NCBI GenBank assembly: GCA_949840805.1
Contig: CATKXR010000021.1
Location: 1 to 62,368 of the forward strand
DNA: 62,368 bases
Direction of reading: 5' to 3'
Origin: an uncultured Lachnospiraceae bacterium
GTDB lineage: Bacteria; Bacillota; Clostridia; Lachnospirales; Lachnospiraceae
The position numbers and the translations under genes were made by a program. This document shows, one piece after another, positions 1 through 8,952 of the stretch; position 1 is the stretch's first letter; each line of letters opens with the position of its first letter. Below the pieces are notes generated by a model. It ran no database searches, was not told the origin of the DNA, and was given only the letters and a program-made list of their open reading frames with translations.

Positions 1-158
1 CACGCTGTCCTGTGGGCGCCATCCATAATTCTCAGTTTTTCATCACAGACGATATAGGAATCTTTCTGTAATCCATTTTGTTCAAAAGATTTTATCAGAT
101 CTTTAAATTTCTCCAGCATTCCCTCTGCTTTTATATCGTCTATCTGCAAACGGTTCAT
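1..158 (-). CDS. Partial ParB-like/kinase-like protein, N-terminus only
   Basis: The first 52 or so residues of a protein whose remainder lies beyond the left edge. The readable part ends in a DGAHR motif, which resembles the DGxHR signature of ParB/Srx-like and sugar-kinase-like proteins seen in glycan clusters. The start at 158 forms an ATGA overlap with the stop of the preceding gene, which favours it over an in-frame ATG at 164. It is the most distal gene of the glycan operon visible here. The family assignment is tentative because only one motif is present. Confidence 0.55.
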   Translation of the reverse strand, partial: MNRLQIDDIKAEGMLEKFKDLIKSFEQNGLQKDSYIVCDEKLRIMDGAHRTA

Positions 159-592
159 TTGCATTTTTTATAAAGTGCGTAACCATATTTATTTTTTCCA
201 TAATATTCTTCAATTACAGAATATTTCACGGCAATATCGAATCGATTTTCTTCACCGTGCAGGTTTACCTGCATTTTCAAAAAATCATATATGTAAATTT
301 TTCGAATGATACTTACAAAATCCACAACAATATCATGTTCTCTTACTCCCAGCGACAAAAGTTGTGAAAACATTTCTGACGCATAATTGTTACTTGCAAT
401 GACAACTTTATCAAATGATAGCTCTTTGACATTTTGCGGAGACATCACCGGATATATGTTTTTTCCTCTAATATATGTGTTCTGCTTTTCTATCTGGTTG
501 TCAAGGAATCCGATTATCTCGTAACATTCCTCAATCCGTTTTAATATTTTGTTTAAATAATCTCCCGTTCCAAAAACAAGAACCTTTATCAA
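155..592 (-). CDS. Small Rossmann-like nucleotide-binding protein of the glycan cluster
   Basis: A 145-residue protein starting with a beta strand and FGTGDY loop, then IGFLDN, typical of the stand-alone Rossmann-like module attached to many glycan-cluster glycosyltransferases. The start codon is TTG at 592, preceded at good spacing by AAAGGAG. The codon just upstream is the TGA of the previous gene in the same frame, so the two ORFs form one frame interrupted by a single stop. It could therefore be a coupled separate protein or the C-terminal part of a split larger one. The substrate is unknown. Confidence 0.75.
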   Translation of the reverse strand: MIKVLVFGTGDYLNKILKRIEECYEIIGFLDNQIEKQNTYIRGKNIYPVMSPQNVKELSFDKVVIASNNYASEMFSQLLSLGVREHDIVVDFVSIIRKIYIYDFLKMQVNLHGEENRFDIAVKYSVIEEYYGKNKYGYALYKKCK

Positions 593-1801
593 TCACTTAT
601 TCTCCTTTAAAAAATCATTTGAATATTCGTCCCGAAATAGTCCTTTTAACCCAACGGGATTTATTGATATAATTTCCGTTTCCGGATAATATTGTTCCGC
701 AAATTCCTTAACCCTTGCATAACCATATTTCATTCTTGGTAAATTCCAGGATTCCAAATTTCTTTGTGAATCAAAATGTCCGTTATCACTCACGTCACAT
801 CCAACCAGATAAATCTTTTTGGGATAAGTATAGAGCGCAAAATGCAGCACAGGAAATACAACACTGTAAAAATCCATAAGCGGATGAAAACAGATGTTTT
901 GGTAGATATTTTCCACCAAAGAGGGCATTACAAAGTACCTTTTAATATGTTTTTCCTTTTGATATTGTACTGAAAATTCATTTCTGTTCCATTGACATCT
1001 TCTTAAATATCTTCCTATAAAAATCGGGCAATCCATATACTTAATCAGATTTTCCAATATCTCTTTTCCCTTATTTTTTTTATTCCCGTCTTGAATAAAA
1101 AAATAGTCAAATGGAATATCTCTTCGCTTCCATGCCGTATTCATCCCGATATGAATTACATTTTCCACAGGATGGTAGTAAGTCAATGTAGGACCCGTTG
1201 CTACGATTACAATATCTTTCCCGTAATTACAATTTTCAAAAGATTTAAATGTCTCTGTGTTTACTGCGCATACTTCATTTTGCTCTGCCACTCGGTCATA
1301 AACCTCATATATTTGAGCTTCTAACCGCTGAATTTCCTCTTTTAAAGCTTTTACTGTCAGTATGTTGTCCTGTAAATCAACTTGCTTCTTTTCCAACTCC
1401 AACTTGTAACCATAATCAACTGCCTTAATATTCTTACAGCCAAATTGAATCAGGTTCTTATATATTTCCATTTGATATTCTTCTCGGACAGCAATGATAA
1501 AACATGCCGTTTCCCTGAAATGGGGCAGCCATTTTATTTCCAATACCGGAATACCCATGATCTCCTTGGGATTCCCAAAAGCTTCCGTCACTGCACAACA
1601 GATGATATAATCTCCAAAACCACAATCCGACAATTCCCGGATCATTGCCTGTCCTATATTGCCGGCACCGTAAATAATTATTTCCTTATTTTCTGAAATA
1701 GCTGCTTCCAAATTTCTACGGTCTGTAATTTTGCACATCTTTGGATCTCTGACAAATTGATTATCCATTTTTTTCTGCTCTCTTCCAATCTTAAAATCCA
1801 T
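593..1801 (-). CDS. Rossmann-like plus DUF115/MptE-like glycan protein
   Basis: A 402-residue protein. Residues about 35-140 carry a Rossmann-like module (IIIYGAGNIGQ). A coiled stretch around 140-175 separates it from a DUF115-like domain with VATGPTL, GMNTAW and, near the C-terminus, LVGCDVSDNGHF. DUF115/MptE-like domains occur in flagellin-glycosylation and glycan gene clusters, and their exact reaction is often unknown. It overlaps the preceding GT8 gene by 11 bp and abuts the next ORF in frame. The start used lacks a strong ribosome binding site; an internal ATG at 1768 is an alternative. Confidence 0.75.
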   Translation of the reverse strand: MDFKIGREQKKMDNQFVRDPKMCKITDRRNLEAAISENKEIIIYGAGNIGQAMIRELSDCGFGDYIICCAVTEAFGNPKEIMGIPVLEIKWLPHFRETACFIIAVREEYQMEIYKNLIQFGCKNIKAVDYGYKLELEKKQVDLQDNILTVKALKEEIQRLEAQIYEVYDRVAEQNEVCAVNTETFKSFENCNYGKDIVIVATGPTLTYYHPVENVIHIGMNTAWKRRDIPFDYFFIQDGNKKNKGKEILENLIKYMDCPIFIGRYLRRCQWNRNEFSVQYQKEKHIKRYFVMPSLVENIYQNICFHPLMDFYSVVFPVLHFALYTYPKKIYLVGCDVSDNGHFDSQRNLESWNLPRMKYGYARVKEFAEQYYPETEIISINPVGLKGLFRDEYSNDFLKENK

Positions 1802-3095
1802 CGCCTGTTTTTAAGATGTTCTCTAAAAATGTCTGCAGTAATATCACTTCTGCTTTTCCCTTTACATGTTTTTTTACATCTTCCAAAATCTCTTTTCTTC
1901 CCAAAGAAGGCGTAATAATAATAACAATATCTTCGTTTTGATGATAAACCATCTTATCTATTTCTTCATAAATAGGAATATCATAAAATTTTCCTTTTTT
2001 CTTCTTATCAAATACTCCTTTGACTACATCTTCTTTCCCCTCAAACACCAGCAAATCATAAATTTTCTCTGCCATCATGCCGGCACCATAAAAATAGTAG
2101 TTTTTACATTTATCACTAAAATATTTTTCAGCCTTACCGCTGCCTTTCAACTCATAAATGGCATTACAATTGGATATAACCACTTTTTCTGCATGGAGAG
2201 CGTTTTCTAATTTTGCTATGTATGCTTCGTCTCTTGATAATTGCTCTGTAATAAACTCATGATAAAAAGGAGTTTTTTTCGCATACTCCCACCACAACCG
2301 AAATTTTTCTCCTGCGGCTCCCTCCTGCCATGGATTCATAGCTGCATAATGAACGATCACGCAACGTGACTTCAGCTCTTCTATAGAACTATATATTTTA
2401 AACTTAGGCGTTTTAAAGACATCTGTTTGAGTAATAATATAATTCCATTTTTCAGCAGATATTTCTTTAATCAAATCCTGACCAAATACAACATTAAAAA
2501 GTTCTTCATCAAAGGTTTCAATCTTAATTCTGTTTTCACATGCGCATTTCAATATGTATCGATGAGGATATGAATTCCTGATTTTCTCTAAATTCCACAT
2601 TAATACGCCTATATTATAATGTGTCCAGTTAGTGCGATTTGCCGGATACCATCTTCTCCATTCCTCAATAATATCAAAGTTATGGCACATATTAGGGGCT
2701 GCTGCGAAAACATTATTTTCAAAATCCAAATGATATAATTCTGAAATATCTGCATTAACCACAACGTCGACATCCAGCAATAACACACGATCTAAAGTAT
2801 CCGGAAGCAATTCCGGAAGCAGCAGCCGGAAGCATATTATTTCTGATGGAAGGTCGTCCCTTCCGCCGATATATTTAGGCATATCGTCCAGCTTCTTTTT
2901 GTCCACCAGAACATAAAAAACCCTATTATGATATTGATCAGTAATCTCAGATATTATTTTTTTGTCATCATCCGTAAAGTCTCTCTGCAATACATATAAA
3001 TCAATACTTCCCTCTTGATTATTTTCATATAATGACTGCAGCATTACATAAAGATAACGCATATATTTTGAGTTTACCGTTACACAAATATTCAT
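1791..3095 (-). CDS. GT8-family glycosyltransferase with C-terminal Rossmann-like module
   Basis: A 434-residue protein. Residues 1-275 form a GT8 (LPS galactosyltransferase/glycogenin-like) domain: N-terminal MNICVTVNSKY, a metal-binding LLLDVDVVV (DxD-type) motif near residue 107, and the late HYAAMNPW segment typical of GT8. Residues about 330-434 hold a second fold starting YFYGAGMMAEKIY, related to the modules in neighbouring genes. It probably transfers a hexose to a surface-glycan intermediate at the cytoplasmic face. It lies between the radical-SAM fusion and the DUF115-like gene in one operon. Confidence 0.85.
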   Translation of the reverse strand: MNICVTVNSKYMRYLYVMLQSLYENNQEGSIDLYVLQRDFTDDDKKIISEITDQYHNRVFYVLVDKKKLDDMPKYIGGRDDLPSEIICFRLLLPELLPDTLDRVLLLDVDVVVNADISELYHLDFENNVFAAAPNMCHNFDIIEEWRRWYPANRTNWTHYNIGVLMWNLEKIRNSYPHRYILKCACENRIKIETFDEELFNVVFGQDLIKEISAEKWNYIITQTDVFKTPKFKIYSSIEELKSRCVIVHYAAMNPWQEGAAGEKFRLWWEYAKKTPFYHEFITEQLSRDEAYIAKLENALHAEKVVISNCNAIYELKGSGKAEKYFSDKCKNYYFYGAGMMAEKIYDLLVFEGKEDVVKGVFDKKKKGKFYDIPIYEEIDKMVYHQNEDIVIIITPSLGRKEILEDVKKHVKGKAEVILLQTFLENILKTGDGF

Positions 3096-3104
3096 GCCAG
3101 GTCT

Positions 3105-6100
3105 TTAATTCCTTTCTTCCTCCAGCTTCAGCCAAAGCTTACGGGATACTATTTTCATAATTTCTTTATTTTCAATCACATCCGCAATTCCATTTTCTGC
3201 AAAGGAACATTTAACCGTATTTGAAACAGAGCTGCTTTCAATCGTTATGACACAGAAAACATCCTTCCGCCCTTTCAGTGAAGCAAAGTCCGGCTGAAGT
3301 ACAGGAACTCCAAATAACCTCTGTCCCTCTCTTGCTGACCTGTCCCATATTTCTGCCGGATAATCCAGGCCAATCTGGTCGAAGTAAAGTAATATTTTCT
3401 TGCAGCAATTTCCCGCGCCATAAAAGATAACCTTTTTGCCCTTTGTCATTTCGATATAAGTATCGTCCTCGCTCTTAATTGTTTTCAACAATGTTTCCGA
3501 CAATCCAAGTGAAGATAATTCCGAGTACGCTTTCATTATCGGCATTACCATCTTTGTAAGGTCATCTGGCCACAGAGATAACCGGTCAAGAACCGGATCG
3601 CTTTTAGTCACAGCTCCTCTTTTGAAGAATACAGACGATCCAATCAAATCCTCCAAAATAATTTCATACCAGGGCGTATTACGCGCGGCTCTCCAAAAGA
3701 TATCTGCTTTATCAAGTCCGGGATTGTTCCAGGGCTTTTCTGCTCCGGCAAAATGGTAAATATACGCATGTTCACGATTTTCTTTATATTCTTTCCACAT
3801 CGCCGCCGGCGCGTATGGAACCACCTCCATGGCAATGCTGTTCACATCCACATTCCATTTATTATCTACATACTTTACTCTTCCCTGACAGAATAAATTC
3901 AGTACATCCTGGTCTACCAAATCACAGTCGTGTGTGCTGGCATACTCGATCATCTGCTCGCACAAGCCATTCTCTGATATCTTTTTTAAATCAATTAGCA
4001 GGACGCCTGCCTGAAAATAGTCATAGATATTTTTTATTCCAAGTTTTTTCATATCCTCATGCTTATTGTATAGCGGAGACTTGTTTGAACCTGAAATAAT
4101 CGGGTCACGGACAGCTCCCAACAGCGCGCCGTTCAGATCCGTATGATAAAGTTCCGCCACATCATGGCATACTACCATATCGGCATCAAGATAAAGAGTC
4201 TTTTCATAATTTTTCAAAATCTGCGGAAGGAATAATCTAAAGTATGTTTCCGGCGTAAAATTGCCCCGCACAAAAAATTTTTTTCTGCCTATCAGACCTG
4301 AAATATCCACAAACCGAATGCTTGCATTGGAATACCGGCTCACCAGCTCTTTTAGCATCTTCATATATCGGATTACGTTTTCACTGTCATGCTTTGTTTT
4401 GTTGCGCATCACAAGAATATCGTAGTTGTTTTCCGGAGAACCGTTTGTGAGCAGTGAACTCAACATAACTCCAAGTATTGGCATATAATATTCATTACAG
4501 GACACGGCAATTGCTATATTATTTTCCCTGAAAGCAGGGTATACATCAGGAAGTTTATCTGTATTTTCCAAAAATACAATTTTCAAATGTTTTACTTTTA
4601 ATTCTGGCTTATCTTTCAGCAATTTTATCAAATATATACTCAGTAAACGTTCTGCCATAAAGGCAAGGGTACGCATTTCCTGCTCGCTAAAATATGTAAA
4701 GTCTACTTTTGCTTCCGTTTTTTCAAGGATAGGAAACAGCCATTCACAATAATCATGGAATAGCTCTTTACGCATGATAAACATATTATACCAATAGGCA
4801 TACCTGCCATTTCTGAACTCATCAAGAGCCTCTGCATATTCAGGATGTAATTCCAAAACGGTCTGGCAAGTCAGATCAAAGTCCCTGGCATGGAGGTTAT
4901 CAAGATAGCTAAACTGCACTTCATTAGACAATGTCCCCCAGCTGGAAGCATCTACCGGAGTAGGAAGGATTAGATCATAGTCCTTAATGCATCCATATAT
5001 TTCGTTATCGCTAAGTCCGAGCTTTCTTTTATATGCTTCGCTGAATTTCTGATATTCCACCACGCCTCCTGCTTCCACAGGATCTGAAATATCGCGAAAG
5101 GCAAAGTGGCGGCGATAATGCATAAATCCATAATAATCTGCATCTGCGTTTTTCCACGCCCAATATTGTGCTGTGAGCTCACAATATTTATTATTCCAGG
5201 TGGAAATATTATCACCTTCGTCATCTCTTTGCATATCGAGTTTTACTTTGCTTAATGCCGCTCCGACATGAACAGGGGTCAGTACTTCTGTTTTCAGGAC
5301 CTCACCGTCTTTGTGATAGGATACAAAGATTTTAACCTTTCCCACTTCCTCTTTTATCTTAGGGTTGACCCCGTCTTTGCGTTTCGCATACGCGCCGCCG
5401 CCTAAAATCTGCTGTGCTGTCGACCAGTCTTTCTTTCTGTTAATCACATTTTGAAGCTGACCTTTAAAAGATGCAGAATAAACCCTTTCTCCCCATCTTT
5501 TTTCAATATTTTCCAATTGGCGCATAACATTTTCCAATTGCCCCAAAGTAAGCATATCCAGGCTTTCACGTTCACAAAAATCGGGAGAAAAATTTGCTTT
5601 GAAAAGAATATTTAGGGACAAATCAAAGCCTTCATTCAGATAAAAATCCACGGTTTCTTCCAAATGCAATGCTGTTGATTTTAGTACGGCACATAATATC
5701 CGGATATGGGGCGCTGTCTTCCCCTGCAGATTGCGTTTGTTTAAAAGCCTTTTTGCATTCTCAAACACCTGGTCAAAAGTGGAACCCCGGCGAATATAAT
5801 TAAACAGCTCTGGCCTGGATGTATCCATAGAAATGCCAACAAAACCAACAGGGGCCGCTAATATTGCGTCACAGGCATCATCGTCAAGAAACGTGGCATT
5901 TGTAAACACCTCTATATTTCCTTTATTCTCACCCAGCGCTGCAAGTTCTTTCAATTTCTTCACAAAACCCCATTTTGGCAAAAAAGTCTCTCCGCCTGTA
6001 AAGAGCAGTTGCCCGCCGTTATGGACAAACGGGACAATAAAATCTGCAAATCCAGGTTTGCATGAGCCAAAATCCACTTCAAAATTATCCGTATCAAGGC

Positions 6101-6497
6101 AGTATCGGCATCGTATGTTATAGTCAGGTCCCAGACTAAGGTTCGCCTTGCTAAAGTCAAACCCGCCATCATGATTCTGAAAATCCTCCGCTTTGATACC
6201 TGACGCGCCCACGTGAAATGCTCCCATGCATTCACAGCTGTCCGGACAGCCTGCACCTTTAAAATCACCTCTGAGGAATTTTTGACGAATATTGATTGCA
6301 TTTTCATTGTTGTGAAATAGGTCACATAATTCCTCATATCCAATATTCTCATAATCTTCTATGGCGGCCATTGTTGAATGAAATGGACAAAACCGGATAT
6401 ACAGCTTATCACGTGGAATTAAATACAGTTGCGAAAACGGATTTGCACACGGATACATTTTTTCATTATCAATGCCGGACATAATTTCCTCTTTCAT
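3105..6497 (-). CDS. Radical-SAM-like / DUF4422 / GT8 / Rossmann multidomain fusion
   Basis: An 1130-residue protein with four recognisable parts. Residues about 15-92 contain a cysteine-rich SPASM-like segment (C37, C84, C88, C90). Residues 118-335 resemble a radical SAM core with GGE at 168-170 and a SMDTS segment. Residues about 388-640 are DUF4422 with an HYRRHF motif at 460-465. Residues 660-930 are GT8 with DAD at 771-773. A C-terminal Rossmann-like module begins around 1030 (IFYGAGNCCKK). At the SAM cluster site the expected CxxxCxxC reads YNIRCRYC, so the first cysteine is Tyr126. The start has AGGAG about 10 bases upstream. The domain order is unusual and the reaction is unknown. Confidence 0.85.
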   Translation of the reverse strand: MKEEIMSGIDNEKMYPCANPFSQLYLIPRDKLYIRFCPFHSTMAAIEDYENIGYEELCDLFHNNENAINIRQKFLRGDFKGAGCPDSCECMGAFHVGASGIKAEDFQNHDGGFDFSKANLSLGPDYNIRCRYCLDTDNFEVDFGSCKPGFADFIVPFVHNGGQLLFTGGETFLPKWGFVKKLKELAALGENKGNIEVFTNATFLDDDACDAILAAPVGFVGISMDTSRPELFNYIRRGSTFDQVFENAKRLLNKRNLQGKTAPHIRILCAVLKSTALHLEETVDFYLNEGFDLSLNILFKANFSPDFCERESLDMLTLGQLENVMRQLENIEKRWGERVYSASFKGQLQNVINRKKDWSTAQQILGGGAYAKRKDGVNPKIKEEVGKVKIFVSYHKDGEVLKTEVLTPVHVGAALSKVKLDMQRDDEGDNISTWNNKYCELTAQYWAWKNADADYYGFMHYRRHFAFRDISDPVEAGGVVEYQKFSEAYKRKLGLSDNEIYGCIKDYDLILPTPVDASSWGTLSNEVQFSYLDNLHARDFDLTCQTVLELHPEYAEALDEFRNGRYAYWYNMFIMRKELFHDYCEWLFPILEKTEAKVDFTYFSEQEMRTLAFMAERLLSIYLIKLLKDKPELKVKHLKIVFLENTDKLPDVYPAFRENNIAIAVSCNEYYMPILGVMLSSLLTNGSPENNYDILVMRNKTKHDSENVIRYMKMLKELVSRYSNASIRFVDISGLIGRKKFFVRGNFTPETYFRLFLPQILKNYEKTLYLDADMVVCHDVAELYHTDLNGALLGAVRDPIISGSNKSPLYNKHEDMKKLGIKNIYDYFQAGVLLIDLKKISENGLCEQMIEYASTHDCDLVDQDVLNLFCQGRVKYVDNKWNVDVNSIAMEVVPYAPAAMWKEYKENREHAYIYHFAGAEKPWNNPGLDKADIFWRAARNTPWYEIILEDLIGSSVFFKRGAVTKSDPVLDRLSLWPDDLTKMVMPIMKAYSELSSLGLSETLLKTIKSEDDTYIEMTKGKKVIFYGAGNCCKKILLYFDQIGLDYPAEIWDRSAREGQRLFGVPVLQPDFASLKGRKDVFCVITIESSSVSNTVKCSFAENGIADVIENKEIMKIVSRKLWLKLEEERN

Positions 6498-6598
6498 AAT
6501 AGCTTTTCTCCTAATTCATGATCTTTACATCCCTAATCCCTACTGCCTGAATACAATCTTTGCTGGCTTAAAGCCGCTCGCATTGCCTGAACAAACTG

Positions 6599-7954
6599 CT
6601 AACCATAAAATCTGTAATCCGTCATGGCAATACAATATTCGTCTCTTTTTCCTGCAAAAAACAAGGACGTCAAAAGCTCCGCCGCATACGCCACATGACG
6701 GTCTCTCTCATGCCCATATCCATTCTCCTCATCGATTTCCATCATCCGAAACAACACGGGAAATATCCATTCACAGTATGCGTCATAGATCTCACTCCTC
6801 GCTATCACCATATTGTTGGGACAATACAGGCACTCTTCCATGTAGCCAGTAAAGGCCTCCCGATCCTCAGGATGACACTCCTCTATTGCACAAAGGAGCG
6901 TATGAAATACAGGTTCCTTCACCGGCGTTTCCGCCAAAAACATCTCCCGGATTCCTCCCGGCGCGTAACGCGGCGTGGTAAGTATCACATCAATTCCAGT
7001 ATCCGCAAGCGACAAAACCTCATCTTCTTCCAGAACAAAATGTCTCCGGTAATGGCACAGCCCCTTGTATTTCGCCGGCTCTGCGTTTTTCCAGATCCAA
7101 TAGGCCGCCGTCATCTCCGCCAGGACACTGTTTTTCCCGGAAATACTGTCTCCTGTCTCATCCAGGCAATCTCCCGCCTTTTTATCTGACAGAACGCTTC
7201 CCGCCTGAATCGGGCGAATCCAGCCCGGATATTCCTTTCTGGCAGCCTGCGCGCTGTCCCACTGGCTGAACACCATATAAACGCTCAGTATTTCCTTAAG
7301 CCTTCCGGCATTTTTCTCAGGAAGCGCTTTTGCCGGATACGAATGCAGATTGTGATAGGTTCCGAAGACTCTTTCAAAATCCCTGTAAAAATCAAATCTT
7401 TCTGTTTCACGAAACACGTCTTCCACATCTCTGTAATATAAAGTCGGAAATTTATAATGTCTTTTCCCCGGATTCCACCCACACATTTCCGTATCCTGGC
7501 TGTCCGCAAGATTCAGCCAGCTTTTGTCGTAAATATCTTCATAAAGAGAAAAGCCCGGGTTCTTCCGCTTCCCGTGTTCGCACAAAAGCTGCCTTCCCTT
7601 TATTTCTGACATTTCTTCCAGGCTGACCTTGATAAAGGACGAAAAACCGAATTTCCTGGCATATGCTTCCGCTTCACTATGGTATTTTTTTGGCATGGCA
7701 ATCATGATGGTTGTCCGTTTATCTACAGCATCCTGAAACTCCTGAAGCTCAAAAACCTTCTCTCCTTCCAGTTCTGCCGGGTTGCCTTCTGATGCCGTTA
7801 CCGCAAACCCGATAAACCGAAAATGCTTATCGGTTTTCCTTAAATACCGGTACAATTCAACTGCCACCAGATGCGCCCCATAAATCATAACAGAACCATT
7901 TTCTAAGGCATTTTTCATTTTAGTTTCCATGCATAATTCCGCTAATTTGGCCAT
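6599..7954 (-). CDS. DUF4422 glycan-biosynthesis protein with N-terminal Rossmann-like module
   Basis: A 451-residue protein. Residues about 18-115 form the Rossmann-like module (VMIYGAHLVAVELY), and residues about 220-450 form a DUF4422 domain with AEMTAAYWIWKN and HYRRHF, both also present in the DUF4422 part of the next gene. DUF4422 proteins are found in capsule and surface polysaccharide clusters and are regarded as glycosyltransferases. Proximity to glf and galE makes a galactofuranosyl donor plausible, but this is inference. It follows galE closely in the same operon. Confidence 0.8.
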   Translation of the reverse strand: MAKLAELCMETKMKNALENGSVMIYGAHLVAVELYRYLRKTDKHFRFIGFAVTASEGNPAELEGEKVFELQEFQDAVDKRTTIMIAMPKKYHSEAEAYARKFGFSSFIKVSLEEMSEIKGRQLLCEHGKRKNPGFSLYEDIYDKSWLNLADSQDTEMCGWNPGKRHYKFPTLYYRDVEDVFRETERFDFYRDFERVFGTYHNLHSYPAKALPEKNAGRLKEILSVYMVFSQWDSAQAARKEYPGWIRPIQAGSVLSDKKAGDCLDETGDSISGKNSVLAEMTAAYWIWKNAEPAKYKGLCHYRRHFVLEEDEVLSLADTGIDVILTTPRYAPGGIREMFLAETPVKEPVFHTLLCAIEECHPEDREAFTGYMEECLYCPNNMVIARSEIYDAYCEWIFPVLFRMMEIDEENGYGHERDRHVAYAAELLTSLFFAGKRDEYCIAMTDYRFYG

Positions 7955-7980
7955 TATAATCTCCAGAATCTTTCCAGCCT

Positions 7981-8952
7981 CTAATATTTTTTATTGCAAT
8001 ACCATTTCCAGGCATGCTCCAGAATTACCCGGATATCCCCGTACCGCGGCTCCCATCCCAGACATTCTTTCGCCTTCTCGGCGCTCCCTACCAGGGTAGG
8101 CGGGTCTCCGGCCCTGCGCTTATCCAGCACTGCCGGTATCTCTTTTCCCGTGATCTCCCTGGCCGCCTCAATCACTTCAAGGACAGAATTCCCTATACAG
8201 TTTCCCAGGTTCATACAGGTGCTTTCCCCGCACTTTTTCAGATAGTCCATAGCCCGCAGATGGGCGTCCGCTAAGTCTGTCACATGGATATAATCCCGGA
8301 TACAGCTCCCGTCTCTGGTAGGATAATCGGTTCCGAACACTTTAACCGAATCCCGGTCTCCCGCCGCAGCCGCCAGAATCAGCGGGATCAGATGCGTCTC
8401 CGGATTGTGGCTTTCGCCAATCCTTCCATCCGGGTCCGCGCCTGCCGCATTGAAATACCGCAGGCAGCAATAATTCAGCCCGTATGCCTTATGGTAATCC
8501 GCCAATATCCGCTCAATCATCCGTTTCGATGCGCCATAAGGATTGATGGGCTTCTGCTCCATATCTTCCGTAATCGGCATCTTCTCCGGAACCCCATAAG
8601 TCGCGCATGTGGAGGAAAACACCAAATGCTTTACCTGATATCTTCTCATGGCATCCAGCAAATGAAGGGTATTTGCCACATTGTTGTTATAATATTTTGA
8701 CGGTTTTGCCACGGACTCTCCCACATATGCATAGGCTGCAAAATGAAAGACCGCTTCGATCTCATATTTCTCAAATATTTCATTCAATCGTCCTGTATCG
8801 GCCAGATCGCCGATTTCCAAAGTCCCCCATTGAACCGCTTCCGGATGTCCGTACACCAGGTTATCGAAAATAACGGTTTCATATCCCTTCTGCGCCAGCA
8901 TTTTATTGATATGGCTTCCGATATACCCGGCGCCGCCTGTCACTAATATCAT
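7981..8952 (-). CDS. galE: UDP-glucose 4-epimerase GalE
   Basis: A short-chain dehydrogenase-type epimerase interconverting UDP-glucose and UDP-galactose. It shows the NAD-binding GGAGYIGSH near the N-terminus, the catalytic SSTCATYG serine region, the YGASK (YxxxK) motif, and YFNAAGAD. The length of about 323 residues is normal. The start at 8952 is chosen because it forms an ATGA overlap with the glf stop and begins directly at the conserved strand; an ATG at 8964 would add four residues. It supplies UDP-galactose to the mutase encoded just upstream. Confidence 0.95.
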   Translation of the reverse strand: MILVTGGAGYIGSHINKMLAQKGYETVIFDNLVYGHPEAVQWGTLEIGDLADTGRLNEIFEKYEIEAVFHFAAYAYVGESVAKPSKYYNNNVANTLHLLDAMRRYQVKHLVFSSTCATYGVPEKMPITEDMEQKPINPYGASKRMIERILADYHKAYGLNYCCLRYFNAAGADPDGRIGESHNPETHLIPLILAAAAGDRDSVKVFGTDYPTRDGSCIRDYIHVTDLADAHLRAMDYLKKCGESTCMNLGNCIGNSVLEVIEAAREITGKEIPAVLDKRRAGDPPTLVGSAEKAKECLGWEPRYGDIRVILEHAWKWYCNKKY

